NCBI GenBank assembly: GCA_013054445.1
Contig: JAAMPI010001148.1
Span: forward strand, 1-18,735
From: Cudoniella acicularis
Taxonomy: Eukaryota; Ascomycota; Leotiomycetes; Helotiales; Helotiaceae
Reading direction: 5' to 3'
DNA: 18,735 bases
Shown here: piece after piece, positions 1-10,200 of the stretch
How the letters are laid out: each line of letters opens with the position of its first letter
How positions within the stretch are numbered: position 1 is the first letter of the stretch
Position numbers and translations under genes: made by a program
Notes under the pieces: model-generated
Seen by the model: the letters and a program-made list of their open reading frames with translations, nothing else
Database searches by the model: none
Told to the model about the DNA's origin: nothing

Positions 1-147
1 CTGTTATATAACAATTAGTTATATAACGAGTTATTATATAACAAGTAGTTATATAACATGGCGTTATATAACGGGTTGTTATATAACAAATGGTTATACA
101 ACCGGCTGTTATATAACAAGTAGTTATATAACAAGTTATTATATAAC
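1..147. repeat. 15-bp minisatellite of 10-bp palindromes
   Basis: Ten units, each a 10-bp palindrome GTTATATAAC followed by a variable 5-bp spacer, start at 3, 18, 33, 48, 63, 78, 93, 108, 123 and 138. Two units read ATTATATAAC. The unit at 93 reads GTTATACAAC, which suggests an ancestral GTTGTACAAC core later converted by CpA-to-TpA changes on both strands. The array touches the left edge and may extend beyond it. The spacers contain stop codons, so it is not a coding repeat. Confidence 0.9.
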
Positions 148-545
148 AACTAGACGGATTATATATTTATATTACTAACTCTTATAGATGACATAGTAGT
201 TAGATCTTAAAATCTCGACTAATTAAGGAATTTATCATTTCTACAAATAGAAGCTCTCTATTTGAATCAAGTCCGAGGCGTACTATTGCTTATAACTATA
301 ACTGTCTACCTCCTGGCATATACTCTTCCCAAGTAAGGAGCAATATAGTGTCCGATATTATACGATATCTTCTGCTTATAACTGACTATAGCTGCCCTAT
401 ATACCATTCTAAAGTCTGACACAGCACCTAATGCTTAAGATACCTATAGGGTAGGAAAGAAATGTTAAAATAATTCTCCTCTATAGTCCTAATATAGGTC
501 CTATCATTAGTATAGTATCCGCTACCTGAAGGTCTAATATAAGGA

Positions 546-594
546 CTCGAAGGAGTTAGTGATCTATAGTCTTTAAAGTCAAGAATCAACATAC
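546..594 (-). other. Candidate intron 2 of the secreted-protein pseudogene
   Basis: A 49-bp segment starts GTATGT, contains CACTAAC as a branch site and ends TTCGAG. It separates the NMVPFR block from the PSGSGYY block, and its removal keeps the codon phase. Confidence 0.6.
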
Positions 595-866
595 TAGTAT
601 ATAGATAGCCTAAATGGTACCATATTTTGATATACTATTCTATATAATAAAGTATTCCTACCTAATTCATACGCCTCGCCAAACCGAACTTCCTCGGTAA
701 GATACTAGTAGCATGCCGGTATACTACTATACTATATATTCGTACTATTATAATAAGTTGTTGCCGTTTTATAAATACTACTCGCTAATGTTCTAGTAAG
801 AATTTTAACCACTTGAGTAGCCGAAGTAGCGTTAAGTAAAGGGGCACTATTAGACTTAGACAAATT

Positions 867-919
867 CTAAACATAGATATAAAGTTAAGAGAATACCTTA
901 AGGCAATTATATAACCAAC
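867..919 (-). other. Candidate intron 1 of the secreted-protein pseudogene
   Basis: A 53-bp phase-0 segment starts GTTGGT and ends TTTAG, with a TCTTAAC branch-like site. Removing it joins the two frames that carry family-like sequence on either side (TRFMFNFTSL upstream, LNATSATQVV downstream). Confidence 0.5.
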
Positions 920-1444
920 CGTCTATTACTAATACTTAAAGCTCCTATTATATTGCGTAACCTACCTAGCTTTATTCTAAGTATTCTAACTATCAATCTT
1001 AATAGGTATAATAAGACCGAGGCTAGTGAAATTAAACATGAATCGAGTAGTAGCCGAAGTGACGTATTCATTAGCAGCGAAATACAAGATTTCATATGAA
1101 ATTAGGACTCCTAACAAGCTAATAGAATAAGGATCTGCTACGAGGTTTATAAAAAGCCTAAAGAGATACTCCGTGTTAAGCTCCCGGCTATCAAATGTCC
1201 TTGTGATGTCAATCCGCCCTTATATATCCTCTACCAGTAGCGTTGAGTTAATAGACTTTGCTTGAGTGATGTCTACTAGGTAGATAAAATTATCGAAGAA
1301 TTTGACTTNGAGGTTATAGAGTTCGTCGAATGTATAATACGGCTGGCTAGTAGGGCTAGGTAGCGATATCGATGTTATAGCAGTTCCTAAGAAGGCATTG
1401 GTAAGGCTATAGAGCCAAAGGAAAGGAAGGCGAATAATGACCAT

Positions 1445-1728
1445 TTTTAGAACAGATGCTGCTTAGAAATCACTAGAATAAGAACTCAACAAGGTCTTTA
1501 GACAGGTTTAAATATAAATTAGTACTCGAGGCATAACAAATATTATAGTATAGCACTATTATACCAACGTTTACAAGATATACAATCTGTACCCTAGTGC
1601 TTATCGGTGACATCAGTTGCAAATCCGGACCCTACTTCATGAATTTGAGGCAAAGGAGATAGATGCTTCGAATATAATTTCATCCGAACTTTGCATCCTT
1701 CCTAGACTAAGGCAGAAAGGCGGGGCAG
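1445..1728. other. AT-rich spacer, no gene seen
   Basis: The segment lies between the secreted-protein pseudogene and the first minisatellite. It contains stops in all frames and no domain-like translation. Its right end becomes G-rich as it enters the repeat. It may hold the remains of the promoter of the minus-strand gene, but no clear motif was found. Confidence 0.4.
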
Positions 1729-1877
1729 ACAAGGTGCAGAACAAGGTATAGAACAAGGTGGAGAACAAGGTGTAGAACAAGGTGGAGAACAAGGTGCAGA
1801 ACAAGGTAGAGAACAAGGTAGAGAACAAGGTGCAGAACAAGGGTGTAGAACAAGGGTATAGAAACAGGGTATAGAGA
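1729..1877. repeat. 12-13-bp minisatellite (GAACAAGGTGCA type)
   Basis: About twelve imperfect units of GAACAAGGTGCA/GAACAAGGTAGA occur, with longer units (GAACAAGGGTGTA, GAAACAGGGTATA) at the right end. The open frames across it on the minus strand are simple 4-residue periodic shadows (CTLF, STLF) of the repeat. The 13-bp variant matches the array at 4791-4915 in the opposite orientation. Confidence 0.9.
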
Positions 1878-2435
1878 CTAGTGTAGACATTAGGGACATT
1901 TAATTCGCTAGTTGCCACGCGCTTAGTTCTTAACGTCATGTTAACTGTATTAAAGGTTAATTTGACTGCTAGACACAACAAAAGCCTACAAAAGTGAGGG
2001 AATGCGAGCTATCAATAGTATAAGCTTATTTCCTAGCCCCACACTCTTTATAATCCGGGTCCACTGACTGAAAGTAGTCCTTATTGTACCCAAGCAATTG
2101 ACAATACGGATATCGGCAGTTGTTAATAACAAGGAGCCGTATTTAGGATCTCTGTCTGCCTTAGATTATTATAGAGAGTATATCGCCGTCACCAGAGGGG
2201 GTCTAATAAAGGAAAAGCTTTCTACCAGATTATATAACTAAGCGCAATCGTATTAATACTACAAGCGACCACAAGTATCCTTCTCTTCTACGCGCCAACT
2301 ATTGTGCTTTCCTCCCTTGTTTACTGAAATCGGTCAAGGTTAAAGCTAAATATAATAGCCACCGCTAGCTACTTCGTTCTAAAGTCCTAACCTACCTATA
2401 CGAAGCTCGAAACTCTTATACACCCCTTTAGAACT
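1878..2435. other. Spacer upstream of the MFS pseudogene
   Basis: About 560 bp without a convincing coding frame in any direction. A TATA-like CTATATAAG occurs at about 2434-2442, just before the first readable MFS codons. Because the start codon of that gene is uncertain, it could be a promoter element or coding. Nothing else was recognised. Confidence 0.35.
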
Positions 2436-2585
2436 ATATAAGCTGGTAACATTTCCGAAATAGGAATAGAGGAGTAACCTGTTTCGGTAAAGAGGGGATA
2501 GAGGTTTTATAGAACATTTAGGACTTTGGCACTCGTCAATCTTATATGTGCTATTGATGCCACTATTCTCTCAGTAGCATTACCT

Positions 2586-2634
2586 GTAAGAGACTACTCA
2601 AGCTATCCTGATGCTATACTAATTATACTTTAAG
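2586..2634 (+). other. MFS intron 1
   Basis: A 49-bp GTAAGA...TTTAAG segment. Splicing joins SVALP to IIATDLKGTTT, the expected continuous helix 1-loop sequence, and accounts for the frame change exactly. Confidence 0.65.
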
Positions 2635-2733
2635 ATAATAGCTACAGATTTGAAAGGCACTACTACTATCTAAGCTTTCTAGGTAGGGACTTCGTTTCTC
2701 CTATAAGCTCGAGGCAACCCTCTTACTTTACAA

Positions 2734-2785
2734 GTATAAGTACTTATAGAATCACAGATACTCGACAGTCTTTTAACCTTTATAG
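2734..2785 (+). other. MFS intron 2 (candidate)
   Basis: A 52-bp GTATAAGT...TTTATAG segment with a TTTTAAC branch-like site. Splicing puts the helix 2 frame in phase with SFLHIIGRKP, but the residues just before it are a poor match to the family, so the donor is uncertain. Confidence 0.45.
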
Positions 2786-3256
2786 GCATCCTTCTTACAT
2801 ATCATCGGTCGAAAGCCGGTCCTTCTAGCAGCCCTGTTATTTTTTACTATAGGCACTATCATCGTATCGATTGCTAATAACGTGTCCCTATTACTCGTAG
2901 GAAGATGTGTGTAAGGTTTTAGGGGCGGGGGCCTTGTCGCCCTTACCTATATTATTATTACTAATATAGTTACTCTCCGAGAGCGAGGTAAATATATGTC
3001 TGTGATTTCACTCTAGTAGGCCATTAGATCTATCATCGGTCTAGTTATCGGTAGCGCTCTAGCGGAGAAAGTCACCTGGCGATAGATTTTCTAGCTTAAC
3101 ATTCTATTCTATATGATCGCCGCTATAGGAATCCCTATATTTCTCAGGCTATATATAAAGGAAGGGTCGATTAGAACTAAATTACGCACCTTCGACTAGT
3201 TTAGATCTTTCCTCTTCGTCGCTACGCTAACAAGTTGTCTCGTTCTAATAATATAG

Positions 3257-3306
3257 GTCAGTATACTATCTATGATCTATTTAAAGTATTAATTTGACAT
3301 CTGTAG
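3257..3306 (+). other. MFS intron 3
   Basis: A 50-bp segment GTCAGT...CTGTAG between (W) and GGVIYD(W)SS(W)RT. Removing it links the two long MFS frames precisely at a codon boundary. Confidence 0.8.
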
Positions 3307-4263
3307 GGCGGCGTAATATACGACTAGTCCTCGTAGCGAACTCTTGTCCTACTTCTCCTTAGTATCTTTGGCCTTATCGGCTTTATCATATATTCTGTCT
3401 ATATATCCACCGAACCACTCATACGCCGTACCCTCTTTAATACCCCTACCGCAATTGTCGCCTACATCGGTACCCTAGTACAAGGCCTGATCGTTTGGTC
3501 GCTCCTCTACTATATGCCCCTCTACTTCCAGGTCGCGAAAAACTACTCGCCTATCACCTCCGCCATCGCTATCTTTCCCTTCACCTTTACCGTCGCACCC
3601 GCTGCCGTCGTCGTCGGTCTTATAATCACCAAGACCGGGCACTATAGACCCTTACTCTAGATCGGATAGTTCCTTATAACCCTCGGCATAGGCCTCCTTA
3701 TCTGCCTCAACTAGTCAACCAATATGCCCTCCTGGATCTTCCTCTCCCTCGTCGCTGGCATCGGCCTCGGCATGCTCTTTAGTGCGCAAGGCTTCGCCGC
3801 CTAAGCCTCGGCCTCTAACGCCGACTTGCCTTTCGCCGGCGCTATATATAGTTTCTTCCGGGCCTTCGGGCAAACGCTCGGTGTCGCCATCTCCGGCGTT
3901 ATATTCCAGAATGTCTTAAAGAAGAAAATCCTCGCTACCGCATACTCGACGTTTATAGATAAGTGGTCTCGGGATGCGAGTTCGTTCGTCTAGGTCGTAA
4001 AAGCGTGGAGCGATATTAGGGAGGAAGGGGTGATAAAGGAGGTGGTGATTAAGGCTTATATTAAGAGCTTAAGGATAGTATAGTGTATTATATGTTTGCT
4101 GGCTAGGGCAGCGTTTATTACGAGTTTAGTATAGACGAGGGAGATTAGTTTAGAGAGGAAGTTGTAGACGGAGTAGGGATTTAGGTATAACAGTAAGAAG
4201 AAAAGGCTGACTATAGATAAGGAGTTCACTTCGGCGTCTTAGTTATCGGTAAAGTCAGAATAA

Positions 4264-4790
4264 ATCAACGCCCCCAGACAGGTTTCTAAAGCTATTTTAT
4301 TGCTTCTTTCTCGTCTCCTTCAGAATAATCAATTGGTTTATAGTCATTGTCATTCTGTTTATTAGGGTTTTTATGGCCTCGTCCGTATTGTGATTGTGCT
4401 ATAGCTGATCTTGACTTGTAAAGCGAGATCAGATCCGCAAGCCGTGACTATAAGGAGCTAAGATTGGCTCTAGCAGTTATAGGACCCGAAATCGATCATC
4501 TAAAAACGCGAAGAAGAGGGGGAGGGAGTTAAAACCGGTACCTGTTGCTTATAACCGTAAGAATCCTATTTTTGGCACCTACTTCTTTTCTTTGATTATC
4601 CTTATAGATCAATAGTATGTAAATTTAGCGTATGTCATTAGATTAGAACTTTTTTATCTTAGTGATATTATAAAAAGGCTATTGATCAATCCAGACATCT
4701 TGCTGTCATCAAATAACGTGACTTACTACACTTGTGTTAGGCGTTGATTGATTGTTTCCTAGTCCTTACACGTTATGCCCCTCTAACCCT
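4264..4790. other. Spacer downstream of the MFS pseudogene
   Basis: No coding frame with family-like sequence was seen. The stretch has short T-rich runs and is less TA-dense than its neighbours. It ends where the inverted minisatellite begins. It probably contains the old 3' untranslated region. Confidence 0.35.
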
Positions 4791-4915
4791 TATACCTTGT
4801 TCTGTACCCTGTTTCTATACCCTGTTTCTGTACCCTGTTTCTATACCCTGTTTCTACACCCTGTTTCTGCACCCTATTTCTGTACCCTGTTTCTACACCC
4901 CGTTCTGCTCCTTGC
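4791..4915. repeat. 13-bp minisatellite (CTGTTTCTATACC type)
   Basis: About eight to nine imperfect copies of CTGTTTCTRTACC, starting with a 12-bp variant (CTTGTTCTGTAC). The reverse complement is the same family as the array at 1729-1877, so the two arrays are inverted around the MFS pseudogene. The two overlapping plus-strand open frames here are periodic shadows (YTLFLYPVS). Confidence 0.9.
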
Positions 4916-5295
4916 CTCTAGTCGATTTGAGCCCGATGCCCCACTTCGGCTGACGTAGTGATAGAGGAGACTGAATTGGCCCTAGCATGTCCTCGGGAAC
5001 CCAAATCTGCCACCAAATTAAGAGAACTCTGCTCTAAATTTGGCTCGTCTTTAAGGTGACTACAAATGCGTATGGCCATATGATTTATTCATATAAGCAT
5101 ATAGGGCGACGATCCCTTCTGGGACCGCTAGTCTTAACACGCTTGATCCACTAAAAGTAATCCTTAAGAGAATATTTATAAATCTCGATCGCTTATAGAA
5201 TTCATCACTTAGTATAAATAGACGCTCTCTCTCCTTAGGAAGAGCCAAATTCCATAATTGTCATATCATAACGACTATTATCTTTCCTAAAATAA
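4916..5295. other. Spacer before the chromodomain gene
   Basis: A minus-strand open frame of 62 codons (5060-5248) has no recognisable motif. Its extension upstream meets stops and no family-like block. No promoter motif was found with confidence. Confidence 0.35.
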
Positions 5296-7060
5296 CGCGT
5301 CGCAAACCAGAGATATCAGTCCCCTAACAGAGCCCCGCCTCCCCCTTGAACCTCACGACCCAACCTCAATTCTAGTATAGATTCCGTTTTATCTAGAAGT
5401 ATATCTTCTGCTATTCAGAATTCGGTCAGGCCAGTTAGTAGAACGATCTTAGGACATGGAGAAGGCATCCGCTTAGTCGCCACGTGCTTATAGAGGTCTT
5501 AGAGTGCTCAAATGAGCATCTACGAAGTTTATAAATAGCTTACTAAAAAGTATCTAGAATACTAGTATTTAAAATATAAGATTCGTAAGGTGCTGCTTTA
5601 CGATTCCGAGAGAGAGTAGGCTAGGTTCATGATTGCTAACAAATATCGCCTTCCGGGAGTCCTATGCCGATAGGCAATTCGGCCAGAAATGGAGCCTGAA
5701 CTTCGCCGGCTTTGTTATCCTCCCCTTAGACGAGAGTCTTAAGTTCCCCAAGTCTTAGGTGACAGGTGTCATTATACCGAAGATGACTAACCTACTAAGA
5801 CTGAGGGTAGAAACAAGACAGGTTCCGATGCCGCAAGCAGCGCAATTGCCGTTCTCCGACAAATACCTTAAGACAATTTCAGGAGGGGCTCTATATACAC
5901 TAAAGCGGCGATAGTATTAAGAAAAGGGACGGTAGAGCTAGGACGGGTGAAGATTGATAGAGATAGTATATATAACCTTCTTCCTCGGTCGATAGCCGAC
6001 AAACTCGACTTATCTCTATATTCTAGCGGCACTATAAGAATAAGACTCGAGAACCGTAGTATTCCGGTTAGTCAATATTGTCGACTTAGTATCCAGGTAG
6101 CTAGCGTTAAAACAACAATCGATATATACGTGGTTTCCGAGCTACCTTCCCTTCTGCTAGGTAGGGTATGGATTTAAGAGGTCAGGTTACTAAGAGACGT
6201 TAGAAATCATATATACTATATCCGAGGACCTCTTAGGGGTCTGATCGAGCTTCCTGATCCTATATCTATAACCGAGGCCGACACGGACGCCGTTACTAGA
6301 GAGCGCGAGGCGGCTCTAGTAGAGTTGCCAACGGCTACGGAGGCTAGAGAGTGCGAGCTTGGTGAATTGGCAAGCACTTATAAGTCTATTCACTCAGGAG
6401 ACGAGACGATAAGTAAGGATAAAGTTTGGGAGGATACTGTCTCCCGTTAAAGTATAGAAGATGACCTTTATTCTGTTGATCGTATACTAGTAGAGAAGCA
6501 AGAAGATAGGAGAACGTACTACCTGCTCCTTTAGGATGGTTATACCGAAGCCGAGTCTACGTAGGAGCCGCGGCAGAATATTAGAGACAGGGAGCTACTT
6601 GATATTTGGCGAGAGAGAAAGGCGTAAGAATTACGTAGGATAGTGCCGGCCTTAGACCTGGTGAAATTTAAGGAGCGGCGAAGAGAGAGGCTAGGTCTAG
6701 CTTTATACAAACGACGGTCAAAACTCCAAGTGAAGCGTGTAGGTATGCCCGTGTTGTTGTCTGAGTTGATACTGATGATGATTTCTTCTAGACGCGTGAT
6801 CTATACGACACGACCTATACTAGCCGTATTATAAAAACACAGCGCACAACCGTATTTCCAGGCAGGCTTAGGTAGCCATCTTTAAGGCACTATTACGGCG
6901 CGAAGACCTCGGACCCCTATTAGGCTCGGTACTAGGATTGCTAATGTTTCCTAGAGAACCGTTATATAGTATACTATAGAAGATACGGCAGAATTTCCTT
7001 TCTTTACTTATAATATATGATTTATATATTCTTAAAAATAAAATCTTCTCTATAATCTAA
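5296..7060 (+). pseudogene. RIP-broken gag-like / retropepsin / chromodomain protein
   Basis: One frame runs from about 5296 to 6742 and continues after a 49-bp intron to the stop at 7058. The N-terminal part (5296-5850) is Pro/Ser-rich and then helical and charged (EVYK, LTKKYLEY), gag-like. A retropepsin-like domain follows (about 5900-6240: NLLPRSIADKL, IRIRLENRSIPVSQYCRLSI, VVSELPSLLLGR). Its active-site D-T/S-G has become DRDS. After an acidic linker comes a chromodomain (6466-6620: YSVDRILVEK, YYLLL(W)DGY, EAEST(W)EPRQNI, LLDIWRERK), in which two conserved Trp codons are TAG. The basic tail KFKERRRERLGLALYKRR leads into a second exon with VAIFKALLRREDLGPLLG, which I do not recognise. 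No reverse transcriptase, RNase H or integrase lies between protease and chromodomain. Chromodomains bind methylated histone tails, typically H3K9me. It could be a deletion product of a chromovirus, or a distinct nonautonomous or domesticated gene. Confidence 0.75.
6743..6791 (+). other. Intron in the chromodomain gene
   Basis: A 49-bp GTATGC...TTCTTCTAG segment in phase 1. Splicing converts the chromodomain frame exactly into the frame that carries VAIFKALLRREDLG. Confidence 0.65.
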
Positions 7061-7231
7061 AAAACCTTTTTCTACCTAAGTTATAGAGAGTATTATTAAT
7101 CACGGACCAGATTTATACCGTCCGTAGCCTAGTTACGAATTACTATCGAGTACTTAGTCGGAATAATAGTTCCTGGTTATAAAGAATAAAACGGATCGTA
7201 GGTTTATTAGTTATTAATTATATTTATTTTT

Positions 7232-10200
7232 ATGTCTAAAGCTTGCCGATTTAAGTTTCCGGGCATTAACCGGGTTTTGGTTCTTATAGGGTCCGCGGTA
7301 AATACGGCTCTTCGGTTAAGCGCGAGCCCCTCCCTACCTTATCTTGCCGGTTTAATCTCACCGACGCGTCTTGACCTTATATCGTGATAAATCTTATATT
7401 TACGTCTTTTCTTTAAGTATTTACGATAAAAGACCTAACGGAGAAGTTAAAACTCTTAAGAAACGACTCGACGAGTTAGGTGACGTATTTAACGTCATCA
7501 GAAAATCTCTTACCGGCGGCAAACATAGCAAGTAGCGCCGCTTAGTACGTGTCGAGGCCCCGAGCGGACGGCCGGATTAGGTATAGGATATCTTTAAGTG
7601 CTTTAGTGAAATATTAGTAGAGTTAAAGAGCGTCAAGAAGACGCTTAGCACACGCATATTCACTGATAGTGGCTATGCGCAAAGCGACGCGTTTGCGACG
7701 TATGTTAGAGCCGTATCTAAGGCCGAGTTATAACATGGCGCTCCCGTACTAGGTCAGTCCGAGACTGAGTTGGTTTCTCTAGCTATCCCGGAAAGCGGAC
7801 AGCGAAAATCAGCGGCCACCGATAGATCTATACTATTAGTATACGCATCTGCTACTATATCTTCGGACTATGATGTCATCCCGTCGCGACGTGGTAAAGA
7901 GTCTGTTTATTACGAGCTTGCGCTTATAATATCAACTGCTAAACCTTCTAACCTTATAACTCAACCAAGTAACGTACGACTTCATCCCTAGTTAGAGGAC
8001 GAAACCGTACTAACATTTCGCTATAAGTATAAAGATATTAGTAAAAATATAAACGAAGCGAAATTCGAGAAATATTCTTCTAACCTAAGCGTTAAAGAAA
8101 AGGGCTATTTCAAGCTTATAGTCGAAGACCTACCACCTCTCGTATTAGATAAAGCTTCTATTAGTCAGCTAGGGAGAGACTATTTTATAAACTTCTCTTG
8201 CTATCGGGATTCTTAAGGGTTCGTCGTAGTGAGTAAAGGGCAAAAGCGGGAAGTCCGGTTACCTAGCTTGCCATTTCCTTAAACCTAAAGGTCCTAGTCG
8301 CGAAGTGAACAAAAAGAGCTATAGGAAAGTATAATAAAAGATCCTCTATCAAATATATACTATATCATCGGGGAACCTCTCTTTCTAGACATAGAACTAA
8401 GCCTAGGAAAACGACTAGAACGGATTAGCGGTCGGGAGATTCGCGGAGTCGGGACCATATACGCTTACCTTAGTCCTAGAATATCATTTTCTGTCTGCTA
8501 TAATAAAGATACCGATCTCGCCTTAGTAAACCTCCTACGAGCCGGCGCGATCAAACTATAGCTTTTAATCAAACCGGCTTATAATAACGAACTAGAGCGC
8601 TATATACGCCGAGAATTTCTAGAAATAGGGTATTGCTCCTAATCCCTTCGCCAGCTCAGCCGTATTATCCCCCTAAGCAAACTAGATAAGTAGGGGATTG
8701 AGTATTCTCTTGTCTATACCGAACCAGGAGAACTTATAGTAACGGAACGGGAAACCCGTTACTAGGTCTTAAACTTAGGACCTAACTACGCTCTTATAAT
8801 TAATATCCTATATAGTCCTTTACCAGATATCCCTCTTGATTACCGGTTTTGTGAGACAAGCTACGGTCCGCGTGCTTTAATAAAAGCCTACTTCCGAATT
8901 CCTAAAGAAAGGCTACTAGTCGAAGTTTAAGGAAACAGAAGGGTACGTTTGTAGCTAGAGAAACTCCCGGTCGTTTAGTCGAAAATTGCTAGGATAAAAA
9001 AGAAGGCTTTACCGACCGAAAGCCTATCGAGAAAGGGCCAAGTTACGCCTTAAATAGGCAGCCTCCTTAAGGCAGTTTATAGGAAACAGGCCTTCTATTA
9101 ACTGTGTTCTCTGATCTATAACTAGAGAGATCGATTGAAACCGTTCTTCGAAAATACTAATAGTAGGGCTCCTACTATACAACTCGTACAAGCTATTAGT
9201 GCTTTAGAGAAAAGATCACTGCTTACGGAGTTCTTAGACCGCTTCGCGAAGGTTAAGCTAGTAGAAATTATCGATAAAGGGAAGGAGGGCCGGACGCGTG
9301 TAGATCTAGAGGCCATTATAAACCTTATAAATGGCCTTAGGTGGCAGAACTCTAAGACGAATCGTATAAAGTTATATTATTACCTTGTCGAAGGCCGGCG
9401 ATAGAAAAGAATATGTGACAGTTTCGATGGCCTCTTATGCCTTATTCCTCCGAACCGGAGGGATAGGGAAAGTCTCTAGATATCGGGCCGTATATGTCAG
9501 GAGCTATCTAATAAAGATATCGAGCTATTTTACTCTTTCCTGAAATCTAATAAGTTCGTATAGCCTATATGTCGTATAGGGAAAACCTTCTAAGCATCGA
9601 TTTAGTCTAACGTAGAAGTCCCTAAGTTTAAATAGGAGAGCGAGGATCCTTAAACGATCGCCCGGTTACCTATAGAAGACTTGGTCACCTTTATAAAGGA
9701 GTTTCTAATTATCGAGAAGGCTGAATTTAAGGTAGGAAAATACGACTGGCCTAAACCAGATTACTAGCTTTAGGACTGGCTATAGAGTCCTGCCTAGGTT
9801 CCTCCTTCAGACAAGCTATACGATCTATACGATCTATACGAGATAGACAAAAAATGTAATTATATTATTATATGTTTACCCGAGAATAAGCCTCGTATCA
9901 CGAACGAAGCAGGGAAGGGCCAAGGCGTTCGTATAAAGGGGATGACCTACTAAAAAGGTCAAATCCTGGAGCAACTTGCCGGAGAATTCGCACCCCTTAA
10001 TACTTATAACGACGGCTGGCCTATAGAGTTCAGGAGACCTGATATCGCCGATGAGCCTGTCGCCCAGATCTACCTAAAAGAAACGGGTAATTGGGTGAAG
10101 AAGGTTAACCACTCGTGTAACCCTTCTGCCGAGTTCCGCGTTATAAAGATATCTAGGTAGTAGAGGCAAATACTCATCGCAATTCAGGACATACCGTATA

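Larger units (their letters stand above)
428..1444 (-). pseudogene. RIP-broken secreted fungal protein of unknown function
   Basis: The frame starts at an ATG at 1444 with a hydrophobic N-terminus (MVIIRLPFLWLYSLTNAFLG) that looks like a signal peptide. It reads through single TAA/TAG codons at Gln/Trp positions. Recognisable blocks in order are GRIDITRTF, ELNTEYLF, SYEILYFAANEYV, TRFMFNFTSLGL, LNATSATQVV, EEVRFGEAYELGRNTLL and QNMVPFR, then a C-terminal block matching HIGPSGGGYCTDD with Cys changed to Tyr. From memory this matches a widespread ascomycete family of conserved hypothetical secreted proteins with paired cysteines; no function is established. Two candidate introns restore the frame exactly (867-919, 546-594). 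The stop is taken at 428-430. One N lies at 1310. The gene is divergent from the MFS gene. The coding frame is firm; the exact start and end are less so. Confidence 0.7.
2436..4263 (+). pseudogene. RIP-broken 14-helix MFS efflux transporter (DHA2 type)
   Basis: A proton-coupled multidrug or toxin efflux permease of the plasma membrane, inactivated by many TAG/TAA codons. Order of blocks: LVNLICAIDATILSVALP (helix 1), AF(W)VGTSFLL, then HIIGRKPVLLAALLFF (motif A GRKP), IIVSIANNVSLLLVGRCVQG, TLRERGKYMSVI and VIGSALAEKVTWR with (W)IF(W)LN following (motif C/antiporter region). After 3307 come TEPLIRRTLFNTPTAIVAY, YYMPLYFQVAKNYSP, GIGLGMLFSAQGFAA and FRAFGQTLGVAISGVIFQN, which is the C-terminal half of DHA2 proteins. 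The order and spacing fit a protein of about 550 residues. Three short introns keep the frame, and no indel is needed between 2508 and the stop at 4261-4263. Codons from 3400 to 3960 remain GC-rich and are much less damaged. The start codon is not identifiable. The substrate is unknown. Confidence 0.85.

Noticed and set aside
1..147. CRISPR-like array
   Set aside because: Repeats of 10 bp with 5-bp spacers are far too short, and the organism is a fungus; it is a minisatellite.
1637..1981. 114-residue minus-strand open frame
   Set aside because: Most of it is the periodic translation of the GAACAAGGTGCA minisatellite; no domain-like sequence outside the repeat.
4744..4958. Two overlapping plus-strand open frames of about 68 residues
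   Set aside because: They are shadows of the 13-bp minisatellite in two frames.
9122..9316. 64-residue minus-strand open frame
   Set aside because: Antisense shadow of the undamaged stretch (9135-9404) of the JmjC-SET frame.
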